DNA of 12,906 bases, taken from assembly GCA_964516845.1 (NCBI GenBank), contig CAZEXP010000052.1:1-12906 (forward strand). Reading direction: 5' to 3'. Source of the DNA: JAPEKQ01 sp964516845 (GTDB lineage: Bacteria; Joyebacterota; Joyebacteria; Joyebacterales; Joyebacteraceae). Shown here piece by piece: positions 1 through 7,240 of this stretch. The stretch's first letter is position 1. Each line of letters starts with the position of its first letter. The translations under genes were made by a program, and so were the position numbers. A model generated the notes under the pieces. It made no database searches, was not told the DNA's origin, and worked only from the letters and a program-made list of their open reading frames with translations.

Positions 1-264
1 TGGTTGGAGCACGTTCTGACAGAGGTCAGGTTCTCGCTGACCTTCTACAACAACGAGACCGGGAGGAAGGGCATCGAGACGCTCTACCTGGCGGGCGGAC
101 GCTCGCTCGAGAGCGGTGTCGTCGGGCGCTTCGCCGACACGCTTGGTGTGCCAACCGAACTTCTGGACCCGCTGGCCGCCGCAGGTGCGTTCGAGCTTGG
201 CGGAGATCTCGAGGCCCAGAGTCCACGATTCGCGCTCGCGATGGGACTCGCAAGGAGGAAGTAG
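1..264 (+). CDS. pilM: PilM C-terminal fragment (type IV pilus actin-like ATPase), 5' truncated by window edge
   Basis: The frame is open from the first base and ends at a TAG at 262-264, giving 87 visible residues of a longer protein (PilM is usually about 350 residues). The segment IETLYLAGGRSLESGV followed by FADTLGVPTELLDPL matches the C-terminal lobe of PilM, where a Gly-Gly turn in the actin-like fold precedes the 'LGVPTE..DP' stretch. PilM is a cytoplasmic actin-like protein that binds the short cytoplasmic N-terminus of PilN and links the inner-membrane alignment complex to the pilus motors. The next gene starts 3 bases after the stop and is PilN-like, which supports the call. The ATP-binding motifs are not in the window, so the assignment rests on this C-terminal pattern and on gene order. 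Confidence 0.8.
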   Translation, partial: WLEHVLTEVRFSLTFYNNETGRKGIETLYLAGGRSLESGVVGRFADTLGVPTELLDPLAAAGAFELGGDLEAQSPRFALAMGLARRK

Positions 265-267
265 AAG

Positions 268-891
268 ATGCTTTTCAGACTCAATCTCTACCGCCTCGGC
301 GAGGAACGTCGTCTTCAGGAGCGCAACAGGACGCGTGCGCTGGCGGTGGTCGTGCTGCTGGTCGGACTGAATCTCGTCACGATGGCGCTGTACGGACAGG
401 CGCTCTGGAGTACCAGTCGAGGCGTGACCGCAGCCAACGCCCGTCTGGCGGATGTGCAGAATGTCCTCGACGAGGTCATCGGAGAGGGAGGCGGCATCAC
501 TGAGGAGCAGGTTCAGCTTCTGCGGACCAGATCGGCGCAGCCGAAGTGGAGTGCGCTGATGGGACGCATCGGCGAGCTGACCCCCGACAGCATCTGGTAC
601 ATGCGCGTCAGCTACGCGAAGCCCGCCCTGGGGAGCACGGTAGGCGACCACTCGCTGCGCATCTACGGCCAGGTGAAGGCCAAGGGCCGTGATGAGAGCG
701 TCAACGAGCTGATGCAGTACGTCGACAAGCTCAGGGCGGACGCCGGACTCGCGAAGGCCTTCGGAAGCGCGACTCTCGCGACGATGCGGTGGACGGAAGA
801 GGGCGATCTGGAGTATCTGAAGGGTCTTCACTTCGAGGTAGATCTGCCGATTCTCGAGCCGGCAGTAGGAGGTGGGTATGACGGTGCGTGA
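268..891 (+). CDS. pilN: PilN-like type IV pilus inner-membrane assembly protein
   Basis: This 207-residue bitopic protein has an N-terminal cytoplasmic stretch LNLYRLGEERR, resembling the PilN 'INLLP' motif that docks onto PilM. A membrane segment follows at about residues 24-43, then a short coiled-coil-like stretch (about 50-72) and a periplasmic ferredoxin-like domain that includes WSALMGRIGELTPDSIWY (residues 94-111). This is the usual PilN/GspL-C architecture and length. An AGGAGG at 253-258, inside the pilM end, lies 9 bases before the ATG. The gene sits 3 bases after pilM and overlaps pilO by 14 bases, so the three are probably translationally coupled. In the family, PilN dimerises with PilO in the periplasm. 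The family call comes from architecture and position, because PilN sequences are poorly conserved. Confidence 0.85.
   Translation: MLFRLNLYRLGEERRLQERNRTRALAVVVLLVGLNLVTMALYGQALWSTSRGVTAANARLADVQNVLDEVIGEGGGITEEQVQLLRTRSAQPKWSALMGRIGELTPDSIWYMRVSYAKPALGSTVGDHSLRIYGQVKAKGRDESVNELMQYVDKLRADAGLAKAFGSATLATMRWTEEGDLEYLKGLHFEVDLPILEPAVGGGYDGA
867..872 (+). promoter_or_regulatory. Ribosome-binding site that sets the pilO start
   Basis: A perfect AGGAGG lies within the last codons of pilN. It is 5 bases before the ATG at 878, whereas the in-frame GTG at 872 overlaps the site itself. This favours the ATG. Confidence 0.75.
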
Positions 892-1384
892 CAGAATCGG
901 CATCGCGATACCGATCGGCGTGCTCGTCGTGATGATCGCAGTGACGGTTGGCGTACACCGTCCGAAGTGGGCGCATCTGATGGACCTCGTCGGTGAGGCC
1001 GCACATGCGGAGCAGGTGCTCGGCGAGGCCATCGAGCATCAGGGAGAGTTCGACGCTGCGAAGGACTTCCTGCCGCAGAAGGGTGAGTCGCACGGCTCGG
1101 CCGATCAGCAGTTCCTGACCAGCGTGAGCGCTGAGATCGCGAGGCTGGGACTCAATCTACGCGAACTCGAGCCCAGAGAACGGCAGAGCGTCAGCGAGAG
1201 CTACTTCGCGAGCATGTACATGGTCGAACTCGAAGGGAAGTACGAGACGATCCTGGAGTTTCTGAAGTACCTCGAGGGGCTTCCCGAGGTCGTCGAGATC
1301 AGCAGCATGGACGTTCGTTCAAGCAAGGTGATATCCGGGAACGGGCACCGAACGCTTCTGACGTTCACGGTGACCGGCTACTAG
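878..1384 (+). CDS. pilO: PilO-like type IV pilus inner-membrane assembly protein
   Basis: From the ATG at 878 this encodes 168 residues: a short cytoplasmic N-terminus, one membrane segment (about residues 9-27), an amphipathic or coiled region rich in Ala/Glu (about 33-60), and a periplasmic alpha/beta domain. FLPQKGE (64-70) resembles the PilO 'LP...E' turn. VELEGKYETILEFLKYLEGL (116-135) is the typical PilO strand-helix unit, followed by VVEISSMDV and a closing beta-strand LLTFTVTGY. Length and layout match PilO/GspM-like proteins, which heterodimerise with PilN. An in-frame GTG six bases upstream is an alternative start but sits on the ribosome-binding site. The start overlaps the pilN end by 14 bases. 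Confidence 0.82.
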   Translation: MTVRDRIGIAIPIGVLVVMIAVTVGVHRPKWAHLMDLVGEAAHAEQVLGEAIEHQGEFDAAKDFLPQKGESHGSADQQFLTSVSAEIARLGLNLRELEPRERQSVSESYFASMYMVELEGKYETILEFLKYLEGLPEVVEISSMDVRSSKVISGNGHRTLLTFTVTGY

Positions 1385-1435
1385 CGCAGGGGCAGGATCT
1401 GACGGGTCGAGGGGCCCGGAACAGGACGGTTAGTC

Positions 1436-1924
1436 ATGAAGACTCAGCATATCATCGTGATGGTCCTGGCCACTGTCGCGACCATCTACATCGGGACGGG
1501 AGTGATCACACGGAGCGCCGGCGTGTCGGGGCGGATCGGGCGGTTGGTGGAGCAGGCGAGCGCAGAGGCTCCCTGCGGCGCGGACGATCTTACGCAGCTT
1601 CTGAGCGACCTCGAGGCGACGCAGGCGGAGGAGCGTGCCAACGAACTCGAGCGTGATCCGATGGTCCCGAAGAGCGCGCAGCGCACGACAACAAGCAGCT
1701 CGACGCAGTCGGCGCCGGCGCAGCCTGCCGTACCGGCGGTTGCCGTGACGGCAGTAATCATTGACGAGAATCCCATGGCAGTTCTGACGACCGGGGGCCG
1801 CAGCATCACCGTTGAAGAGGGCGACACTGTTAATGGCGGCTTGGTGGTGGAAATCAGGGGCGATGGCGTGGTCATCAGGTACGAGGACAAGTCGCGCACC
1901 TATCCGTACCCATCCGGCAAGTAA
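1436..1924 (+). CDS. pilP: PilP/GspC-like inner-membrane pilus protein
   Basis: This 162-residue protein has an N-terminal membrane anchor (about residues 6-24) with no lipobox cysteine. A charged helix with Glu/Ala repeats follows (about 48-72), then a Ser/Thr/Ala/Pro-rich linker (about 80-104) and a compact beta-domain (about 104-158). That domain reads AVIIDENPMAVL, then a Gly-Gly turn and VEEGDTVNGGLVVEIRGDG, which resembles the homology-region fold of GspC and PilP. In the family this domain contacts the periplasmic N-domains of the secretin. The position between pilO and pilQ is the canonical pilP slot. The gap to pilO is 51 bases, and AGGA at 1423-1426 is a modest ribosome-binding site. 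The family is weakly conserved, so the call depends on domain pattern and context. Confidence 0.65.
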   Translation: MKTQHIIVMVLATVATIYIGTGVITRSAGVSGRIGRLVEQASAEAPCGADDLTQLLSDLEATQAEERANELERDPMVPKSAQRTTTSSSTQSAPAQPAVPAVAVTAVIIDENPMAVLTTGGRSITVEEGDTVNGGLVVEIRGDGVVIRYEDKSRTYPYPSGK

Positions 1925-1926
1925 CG

Positions 1927-1932
1927 AGGAGG
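1927..1932 (+). promoter_or_regulatory. Ribosome-binding site that sets the pilQ start
   Basis: AGGAGG lies just after the pilP stop and 8 bases before the ATG at 1941. That ATG is also where a signal peptide begins. The same frame is open upstream to 1812, but that stretch lies inside pilP and encodes no signal-like sequence. Confidence 0.8.
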
Positions 1933-1940
1933 AACCACAG

Positions 1941-3161
1941 ATGAAGCATGTCGCACTCGCGATAAGCGCACTTCTGCTGGTCCTTGCCTTCGCCATCGCG
2001 GTGTCGGCCCAGGACAGCGGAGTCACGGTTTCGGTGAGCGCCAAGGGAACGCAGCTCACGGATGTCCTTGCGATCCTCGCCAACAAGAGCGGGCTCAATA
2101 TCGTGACGAGCCCCGCGGCAGAGGGTCAGATCGTGTCGGTGCACTTCGTGCATACACCGATCGAGGAGGCGTTGGATCTCGTCGTGCGCGCCGCGGGACT
2201 CGGATACGAGCGCATTGGCAACTCGATCCTGGTCGGTGAGCCGGAGGAACTTGTGGCAGAGACGGGGCTGGAGTCGTACGTGATCAATCTGCAGTTTGCG
2301 GATGCCTACGAACTCGAGCCGCTGGTGGCGAAGATCGTGGACTCGGTCGCGACGGACCCGGGCGGCAACCGTCTCGTGATCGTCGCGTCGCCGGGAAGCA
2401 TCGAGGACGTGCGTCGGATCATCAGCGAGCTGGATGTACCTCCGGTGCAGATCCTCCTGGAGACAGAGGTCATCGAGGTCACGACGGATGACCTGTGGGA
2501 GTACGGCATCGACTGGGCCAAGCTCACGAGCCAGACCGTTATCTTCGCGGAAGGCACGCCGGAGCCATCGGGCACGGACGGGCTCCCGACCGATATGCCG
2601 TACGTTGGCACGCCGTTCAGCACCGATGCAGTGACTCGTCAGGCGCAGGCTCTTGAGGTGGTGCTCGACTTCCTCCAGACTGAGGGACGCGCGAGACTGC
2701 TCAGCCGCTCGACGCTGGCGACGCTCAACAACCGGACGGCGGAGATCCACATCGGTGATGTGATTCCCTACACGGTGTCGGGTGTGAGCTCGGGCGGCGC
2801 CGTCGAGGTGACCGTTGAGCGGGAGAACGTGGGTGTTACCGTGAGCGTGACCCCCCGGGCCGGCGGTGACGGACACATCACGGCTCTGGTCGAGCCGAAT
2901 GTGTCGACGATCGTCGGATGGAAGGGGCCGAACGAGGAGATCCCGTGGACGAAGGAGCGCCGCGCATCGACGCAGGTTCGCGTCCGTGACGGTGAGACCT
3001 TCATGATCGCGGGGCTTCTGAACGAGGACACGAACACCGAGGAGCAGAAGGTCCCGATCCTCGGAGACATTCCGATCCTCGGCTATCTGTTCAGGCATGT
3101 ATCGGAGCGGACAACGACGACGGACCTGATCATCAAGATCACGCCGCGTATCATTCCATAG
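1941..3161 (+). CDS. pilQ: Short PilQ-type outer-membrane secretin
   Basis: This 406-residue protein starts with a signal peptide (residues 1 to about 23, ending AVSA). An STN/N0-like domain follows at about 28-100, then one N1-type domain (about 112-168, including SIEDVRRIISELDVPPVQI), and the secretin beta-barrel domain (about 172-405). The C-terminal signature is clear: QVRVRDGETFMIAGLL (345-360), VPILGDIPILGYLF (371-384) and DLIIKITPRII (395-405). Secretins assemble into a multimeric outer-membrane gate, here for a type IV pilus. Canonical PilQ proteins are much longer, with AMIN domains before STN. None is visible here, so this is a minimal form. It is the last gene of the pil cluster, and paired hairpins follow it. 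A type II secretion secretin is less likely given pilM/N/O/P upstream. Confidence 0.92.
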   Translation: MKHVALAISALLLVLAFAIAVSAQDSGVTVSVSAKGTQLTDVLAILANKSGLNIVTSPAAEGQIVSVHFVHTPIEEALDLVVRAAGLGYERIGNSILVGEPEELVAETGLESYVINLQFADAYELEPLVAKIVDSVATDPGGNRLVIVASPGSIEDVRRIISELDVPPVQILLETEVIEVTTDDLWEYGIDWAKLTSQTVIFAEGTPEPSGTDGLPTDMPYVGTPFSTDAVTRQAQALEVVLDFLQTEGRARLLSRSTLATLNNRTAEIHIGDVIPYTVSGVSSGGAVEVTVERENVGVTVSVTPRAGGDGHITALVEPNVSTIVGWKGPNEEIPWTKERRASTQVRVRDGETFMIAGLLNEDTNTEEQKVPILGDIPILGYLFRHVSERTTTTDLIIKITPRIIP

Positions 3162-3285
3162 ATGGGCGAGAGCTGAGGCGCGCAGGGGTCAGGCGCCGAC
3201 GCTCAGACCATCGGCTCGCGGTGCGGTCCACGCGACCGCGCCGTGACGAGGGCACAGGCATGAGCTTCACGCCCTCGAGAAACGC

Positions 3286-3308
3286 AGGGGTCCCTTTCAG
3301 GGACCCCT
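3286..3308 (+). terminator. Hairpin 1 of a tandem pair, probable pil operon terminator
   Basis: A perfect 10-base-pair stem, AGGGGTCCCT paired with AGGGACCCCT, closes a 3-base TTC loop. With a one-base bulge it can extend by two more pairs (3284-3285 with 3310-3311). It lies about 125 bases after the pilQ stop. There is no clean T-run, only GCTTCGTT just downstream, so it may act as a terminator or as a barrier to 3' RNA decay. Confidence 0.65.
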
Positions 3309-3325
3309 CGCTTCGTTGGAAGAGA

Positions 3326-3352
3326 CAAGGGGCCCCGTTCCGGGGCCCCTTG
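3326..3352 (+). terminator. Hairpin 2 of a tandem pair, probable terminator
   Basis: A perfect 12-base-pair stem (3326-3337 with 3341-3352, core AGGGGCCCCG and CGGGGCCCCT) closes the same TTC loop as hairpin 1. The same GCTTCGTTGGA sequence borders it on the 3' side, and there is no T-run. Its higher G/C content should make it more stable than hairpin 1. Confidence 0.65.
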
Positions 3353-3423
3353 CTTCGTTGGATGCCTCAAAAAAGCTGCCATCGGCGACTCGAAGGAGGG
3401 TGGCGGTCTCGTGAATCATGTCC

Positions 3424-3429
3424 TATACT
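3424..3429 (+). promoter_or_regulatory. Possible -10 box of the trxB-tldD-tldE unit
   Basis: TATACT matches the sigma-70 -10 consensus at five of six positions and stands out in G+C-rich surroundings. No good -35 is visible at 16-18 bases upstream (TGGCGG at 3401-3406 is poor). If used, transcription would start near 3436. That would place the in-frame ATG at 3418 upstream of the transcript and support the trxB start at 3493. Confidence 0.35.
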
Positions 3430-3492
3430 CCAGATTCGGAGTGCTTCCATCGAAGGCGTGCTCCAACTCGGACATTCGAACCGGGAGCGGAC

Positions 3493-4416
3493 ATGGCGGA
3501 CCACGATCTTGTCGTCATCGGCGCCGGGCCGGCCGGTCTCACGGCCGGCATCTACGCCGGACGCTCGCGTCTCTCGACTCTCGTCATCGAAATGCTGATG
3601 CCGGGCGGTCAGGCGGCGATCACTCATCTCATCGAGAATTACCCCGGCGTGGGCGCGCTCTCCGGAGCGGAGCTCACCAGCCGCATGCAGGAGCAGATGG
3701 AGAGCTTCGGCGCCTCGCTCGTGAGCGACTCGGTGACGGCGATCGAGCCTGCCGATGACCACTTCACCGTCATCCGGGGAAGCGGATCGACGACTGCACG
3801 TGCTGTGATCATCGCGAGCGGGACCGGCTATCGGAAGCTGGGGGTCCCGGGCGAGGAGGAGTTCGCGGGGCGCGGCGTATCGTACTGCGCAACCTGTGAC
3901 GGACCGTTCTACCGCGATCAGGAGGTGGCCGTCGTCGGCGGAGGCGACAGCGCGCTCCAGGAGGCGCTCTATCTGACAAGCCTCGTGAAGAAGGTCTATC
4001 TCATCCACAGACGCGACGAGTTTCGCGCGGTTCCGATTCTCGCGGAGCGCGTTCGCGCGCACGAGAAGATCGAGTGCATATGCAGCCACACCGTCGAGAG
4101 CATCGAGGGCGGTGGGGCGGGCGTTGAGCGCCTGGTCCTCAAGCCCGTCGCGGAGGGAGAAGGACGCGTGCTTGAAGTGCCCGGGGTCTTCCTGTTCGTA
4201 GGTCTCGAGCCGAAGACGGAATTCCTGGGAGATCTCATCGAGAAGAACGCATGGGGTTTCATCACGGCCGGGGAGGATACCCGGACGAACGTCCCGGGTA
4301 TCTGCGCGGCCGGCGACTGTCGGGAGAAGCCTCTCAGGCAGATCGCGACTGCCGTCGGCGACGGGGCGACGGCAGTTCATGTGATCGAACGCTACCTCGA
4401 CGACGGAGAGTGGTGA
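3493..4416 (+). CDS. trxB: Thioredoxin reductase (NADPH, FAD-dependent)
   Basis: This 307-residue protein has the full low-molecular-weight TrxB layout. The FAD-binding motif VVIGAGPAG is at residues 7-15. The redox-active CATC is at 132-135, within the NADPH domain. The NADPH Rossmann motif VVGGGDSALQEALYL is at 147-161, and HRRDEFRA at 172-179 is the basic motif that selects the NADPH 2'-phosphate. The C-terminal FAD motif begins at AAGDCREKPLRQIATAVGDG (272-291). It transfers electrons from NADPH to thioredoxin in the cytoplasm. The start at 3493 gives the standard length and has GGGAG (3483-3487) five bases upstream. The same frame is open back to an ATG at 3418, but that extension overlaps a possible -10 box and is unlike the family. 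A tldD gene begins 32 bases after the stop, suggesting co-transcription. Confidence 0.94.
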   Translation: MADHDLVVIGAGPAGLTAGIYAGRSRLSTLVIEMLMPGGQAAITHLIENYPGVGALSGAELTSRMQEQMESFGASLVSDSVTAIEPADDHFTVIRGSGSTTARAVIIASGTGYRKLGVPGEEEFAGRGVSYCATCDGPFYRDQEVAVVGGGDSALQEALYLTSLVKKVYLIHRRDEFRAVPILAERVRAHEKIECICSHTVESIEGGGAGVERLVLKPVAEGEGRVLEVPGVFLFVGLEPKTEFLGDLIEKNAWGFITAGEDTRTNVPGICAAGDCREKPLRQIATAVGDGATAVHVIERYLDDGEW

Positions 4417-4437
4417 GAACTCGGATAGATTCAGAAC

Positions 4438-4442
4438 GGAGG
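4438..4442 (+). promoter_or_regulatory. Ribosome-binding site that sets the tldD start
   Basis: GGAGG lies 6 bases before the TTG at 4449 and only 3 before the in-frame GTG at 4446. Spacing favours TTG, but the two starts differ by one residue. The same frame is open back into trxB (from 4251), which is not a plausible protein. Confidence 0.65.
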
Positions 4443-4448
4443 TGGGTG

Positions 4449-5891
4449 TTGAAGGAACTTCTGAAACAGGCGTTGGACGAGCTCAGGTCACAGGGTATCG
4501 ACTACGCCGACGCGCGACGCGTGGTCGGCACGAGCGAGATCCTCGTGATGAAGAACGGGAAGCTCGAGACTGCCTCGGTCATGGAATCGAAGGGCTTCGG
4601 CATCCGGGTGCTTGCCGGGGGAGCCTGGGGGTTCTCGTCGAGCTCGCTTCTGACCCCTGAGGCAGTACGCGAGGTGGCCGCGCAGGCTCTGGCGATCGCC
4701 AGGGCAAGCGCGATGGTCGGCGGCGGCGTCGTGCTGGATGAACGGGATGCTGTTGTCGATCGCTACGAGAGCGGCTATGAGGAGGACCCGTTCGAGGTCC
4801 CTCTCGCGGACAAGCTCTCGATCCTTTCCGACTGCTGTGCGGGGATGAGCAGGACAGCGGGCGTCAAGCTCGCGACCGCGTCCATGATGAGTTTCAAGAA
4901 CGACAAGCTGTTCGTCAGCACCGACGGGAGCGAGATCGAGCAGTTGATCGTCGAGACCGGAGGCGGGATCGCGGCGACCGCGATGAACGACGCGGGCGAG
5001 CGGCAAACGCGTTCGTATCCGGCGAGCTTCCGCGGCGACTACGCGACCCGCGGGTTCGAATTCACTCGCTCACTTCAGCTGGCCGCGCACGCTGACGAGA
5101 TCGGGGCGGAGGCTCTTGAGCTCCTCAATGCGGATGAGTGCCCCGCCGTTCACACGGACCTCATCATCGGCGGGACACAGCTCGCGCTGCAGGTTCATGA
5201 ATCGTGCGGGCACCCGATCGAACTGGACCGCGTGTTCGGGACCGAAGCGTCCTACGCGGGCACGAGCTTCCTGACGACCGACAAGCTTGGCTCCTTCAAG
5301 TATGGTTCCGACATCGTCAACATCGTCGCGGATGCCACCTGCGAAGGCGGGCTCGGCTCGTTTGGCTACGACGACGAAGGCGTGCCGGCGCAGCGGACGG
5401 ACATCGTGACGAAGGGCGTGTTCACAGGCTACCTTTCGAGCCGCGAGTCGGCGCCGAAGATCGGTCAGAAGAGCAGCGGCACCATGCGGGCCGACGGGTG
5501 GAACCGAATCCCGCTCGTCCGCATGACGAACATCAACCTGCTGCCGGGTTCGGGGTCGCTCGAGGATCTCATCGCGGATACGGACGACGGCATCTTCGTC
5601 GACTCGAACAAGAGCTGGAGCATCGACCAGCGCCGCATCAACTTCCAGTTCGGGTGCGAGATCGCGTGGGAGATCAAGAACGGCAAGCGCACGCGGATGC
5701 TCAAGGACCCGGTCTACACAGGGATCACGCCCGAGTTCTGGGGCGGCTGCGACGCGATCTGCGGGGAGGAGGAGTGGCACATCTTCGGGATTCCGAGCTG
5801 CGGCAAGGGCGAACCGGGACAGACGGCGCACGTCGGTCACGGCGTGGCGCCCGCGCGGTTCAAGAACGTTGAGGTGGGAGGGAAGCGATGA
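4449..5891 (+). CDS. tldD: TldD zinc metalloprotease subunit
   Basis: From a TTG start this encodes 480 residues, the usual TldD length. The catalytic motif HExxxH is at residues 250-255 (HESCGH), followed by PIELDRVFGTEASYAGTSF. The C-terminal half carries FWGGCDAIC (430-438) and PSCGKGEPGQ (449-458). A cysteine in this C-terminal region is the expected third zinc ligand, with C451 the best candidate. TldD forms a heterodimeric protease with TldE, with the active site on the TldD side. It degrades unfolded peptides and is known from microcin B17 maturation and CcdA turnover in Escherichia coli. The stop overlaps the next ATG by four bases (ATGA), so translation of the two subunits is probably coupled. 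The motif variant HESCGH suggests a subfamily distinct from the enterobacterial one, but all key residues are present. Confidence 0.92.
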   Translation: MKELLKQALDELRSQGIDYADARRVVGTSEILVMKNGKLETASVMESKGFGIRVLAGGAWGFSSSSLLTPEAVREVAAQALAIARASAMVGGGVVLDERDAVVDRYESGYEEDPFEVPLADKLSILSDCCAGMSRTAGVKLATASMMSFKNDKLFVSTDGSEIEQLIVETGGGIAATAMNDAGERQTRSYPASFRGDYATRGFEFTRSLQLAAHADEIGAEALELLNADECPAVHTDLIIGGTQLALQVHESCGHPIELDRVFGTEASYAGTSFLTTDKLGSFKYGSDIVNIVADATCEGGLGSFGYDDEGVPAQRTDIVTKGVFTGYLSSRESAPKIGQKSSGTMRADGWNRIPLVRMTNINLLPGSGSLEDLIADTDDGIFVDSNKSWSIDQRRINFQFGCEIAWEIKNGKRTRMLKDPVYTGITPEFWGGCDAICGEEEWHIFGIPSCGKGEPGQTAHVGHGVAPARFKNVEVGGKR

Positions 5892-7240
5892 TCGAGAAGA
5901 CGAAGCTCACCGCGCTTCTCAAGGAGGCGCTTCAGAGGTCTCCCGCCGATGCGACGGAACTCGTGGCATGGAGCGGGACCAACTCCCTGACTCGTTTCGC
6001 CGAGTCGCGGATCCACCAGAACGTGCACGACGAGGACACCGTCATCACGGCGCGAGTCGCGGTCGGCAAGCGCGTCGGCGTTACGATGACCAATACGCTC
6101 GATCCCGCGGAGCTTCAGTCCGCGCTCGCCCGGGCGACCGAGATCGCGAAGTCGAGCCCGGAGGACCCTGATTTCCCGGGATTCCCGAAGTCGGATGTCG
6201 CGCCGCCGGCCGACACGTTCTCCGAGGCCACGGCCTTGATGACGCCAATGCAGAGGGCGGAGGCCGTCGGACAGGCCGTAGATATCGCGGCTCAGAAGCG
6301 CACGACGCTCTCGGGCGCATACCGCGTCAGCGCGTTCCGCTTCGCCGTGGTCAACACGAGCGGAACGGAGCAGATGTACGACGGCACCGATGCGTTCCTC
6401 TCCGTCTTCGCGACGGATGCGAACAAGGTCAACGGGGCGACGGCCGCGTACGCGAAGGGTATCGAGGGGATCGACGTGGCCGGAACGGCGCGACGCGCCG
6501 TTGACAAGTGCGTCGCGGCGGCCGACCCGGTCAGTGTGGAGTACGGGCCGATGGACATCGTCGTCGAGCCTCGCGCGATCGCGGAGGTCATCAGCTGGCT
6601 CAACTTCACCGCGTTCGGGGCGAAGCAGGTTCACGAGAACATGTCGTTCATGGCCGGCCGCTTCGGCGAGAAGGTGTGGGGTGAGAACATCACGCTTGTG
6701 GACGACGCCTTCGACACGGCCGGTATTCCGGTTCCGTTCGACTACGAGGGCGTGACGAAGAAACCGGTCACGCTCATCGAGAGAGGCGTCGCGCGTTCGC
6801 CCGTCTACGACTCCATCAGCGCTGCCAAGGATGGGGTTGCGAACACGGGACACGCGGGTTCGGCAGCCTTCCGCGGCGGACCGGCGCCGAGGAACCTGTT
6901 CATCACGCCGGGGGACAAGACCAGAGACGATCTTATCGGGATGGTCGACCGGGGCATCTACGTCTCCAACTTCCACTACGTCAACGGGCTGCTCGACACG
7001 CGGCGCGCTCTCTTCACGGGCATGACGCGCGCGGGGACATATCTCATCGAGGATGGTCGGATCTCGAAGGCCGTCAAGAACATGCGGTGGACGGATACCA
7101 TGATGCGGTTCTTCTCCCAGGTCGACGCGATGACGAAGGAGCGCGAGACGATCGGGGCATCGTGGGGTGCGGTCGGTTCGGTCACGACGCCGGCCATGCT
7201 GGTCCGAGGATTCAAGTTCACGGGAGCCACGGAGTTCTAG
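5888..7240 (+). CDS. pmbA: TldE/PmbA, non-catalytic subunit of the TldD-TldE protease
   Basis: This 450-residue protein is a TldD paralogue of the PmbA/TldE type. It has an N-terminal domain with SLTRFAESRIHQNV (residues 36-49) and VAVGKRVGVTMTNTLD. The central DIVVEPRAIAEVISWL segment takes the place of the region that holds HExxxH in TldD. The C-terminal domain contains GGPAPRNLFITPGD and GIYVSNFHYVNGL. The protease motif is absent, as expected for TldE, which shapes the peptide channel. The ATG overlaps the tldD stop, and GGGAGGG lies just upstream in the end of tldD. A 103-base gap follows with no convincing terminator, so read-through into moxR is possible. The immediate TldD neighbour makes the call firm. 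Confidence 0.9.
   Translation: MIEKTKLTALLKEALQRSPADATELVAWSGTNSLTRFAESRIHQNVHDEDTVITARVAVGKRVGVTMTNTLDPAELQSALARATEIAKSSPEDPDFPGFPKSDVAPPADTFSEATALMTPMQRAEAVGQAVDIAAQKRTTLSGAYRVSAFRFAVVNTSGTEQMYDGTDAFLSVFATDANKVNGATAAYAKGIEGIDVAGTARRAVDKCVAAADPVSVEYGPMDIVVEPRAIAEVISWLNFTAFGAKQVHENMSFMAGRFGEKVWGENITLVDDAFDTAGIPVPFDYEGVTKKPVTLIERGVARSPVYDSISAAKDGVANTGHAGSAAFRGGPAPRNLFITPGDKTRDDLIGMVDRGIYVSNFHYVNGLLDTRRALFTGMTRAGTYLIEDGRISKAVKNMRWTDTMMRFFSQVDAMTKERETIGASWGAVGSVTTPAMLVRGFKFTGATEF

Larger units (their letters stand above)
3286..3362. repeat. Two diverged 35-base hairpin units in tandem, period 42 bases
   Basis: Unit 1 (3286-3320) and unit 2 (3328-3362) align without gaps. They differ at only five positions: four within the stem arms and one between stem and tail. 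Both end in GCTTCGTTGGA (3310-3320 and 3352-3362). The four stem differences form two compensatory base-pair changes (T-A to C-G and T-A to G-C). This suggests either a local duplication or insertion of two members of one dispersed hairpin family. Confidence 0.85.
3162..3492. other. 331-base intergenic region between pilQ and trxB
   Basis: I see no credible gene here. The first 120 bases contain only weak, imperfect inverted repeats (for example CTGAG at 3173-3177 with CTCAG at 3202-3206). Two strong hairpins follow at 3286-3308 and 3326-3352, then an A-run (3369-3374) and a possible -10 element at 3424-3429. A short in-frame upstream extension of trxB begins at 3418 but is judged non-coding. 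The region probably separates the pil operon from the trxB-tld operon. Confidence 0.7.

Noticed and set aside
3173..3206. Imperfect hairpin just after pilQ (CTGAG/CTCAG plus GGCGC/GCGCC)
   Set aside because: The two short stems are interrupted and much weaker than the paired hairpins downstream, which better account for termination.
3418..3492. N-terminal extension of trxB from an upstream ATG
   Set aside because: It overlaps a possible -10 box, is absent from the family, and the ATG at 3493 has its own ribosome-binding site and gives the standard length.
3221..3598. Small + strand frame across the pilQ-trxB gap
   Set aside because: It runs straight through both terminator hairpins into trxB in another frame, and has repetitive Arg/Pro/Ser composition caused by the hairpin repeats.
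4251..4448. Upstream extension of the tldD frame into trxB
   Set aside because: It overlaps trxB out of frame. The TTG/GTG start after GGAGG at 4438-4442 gives the usual TldD N-terminus and length.
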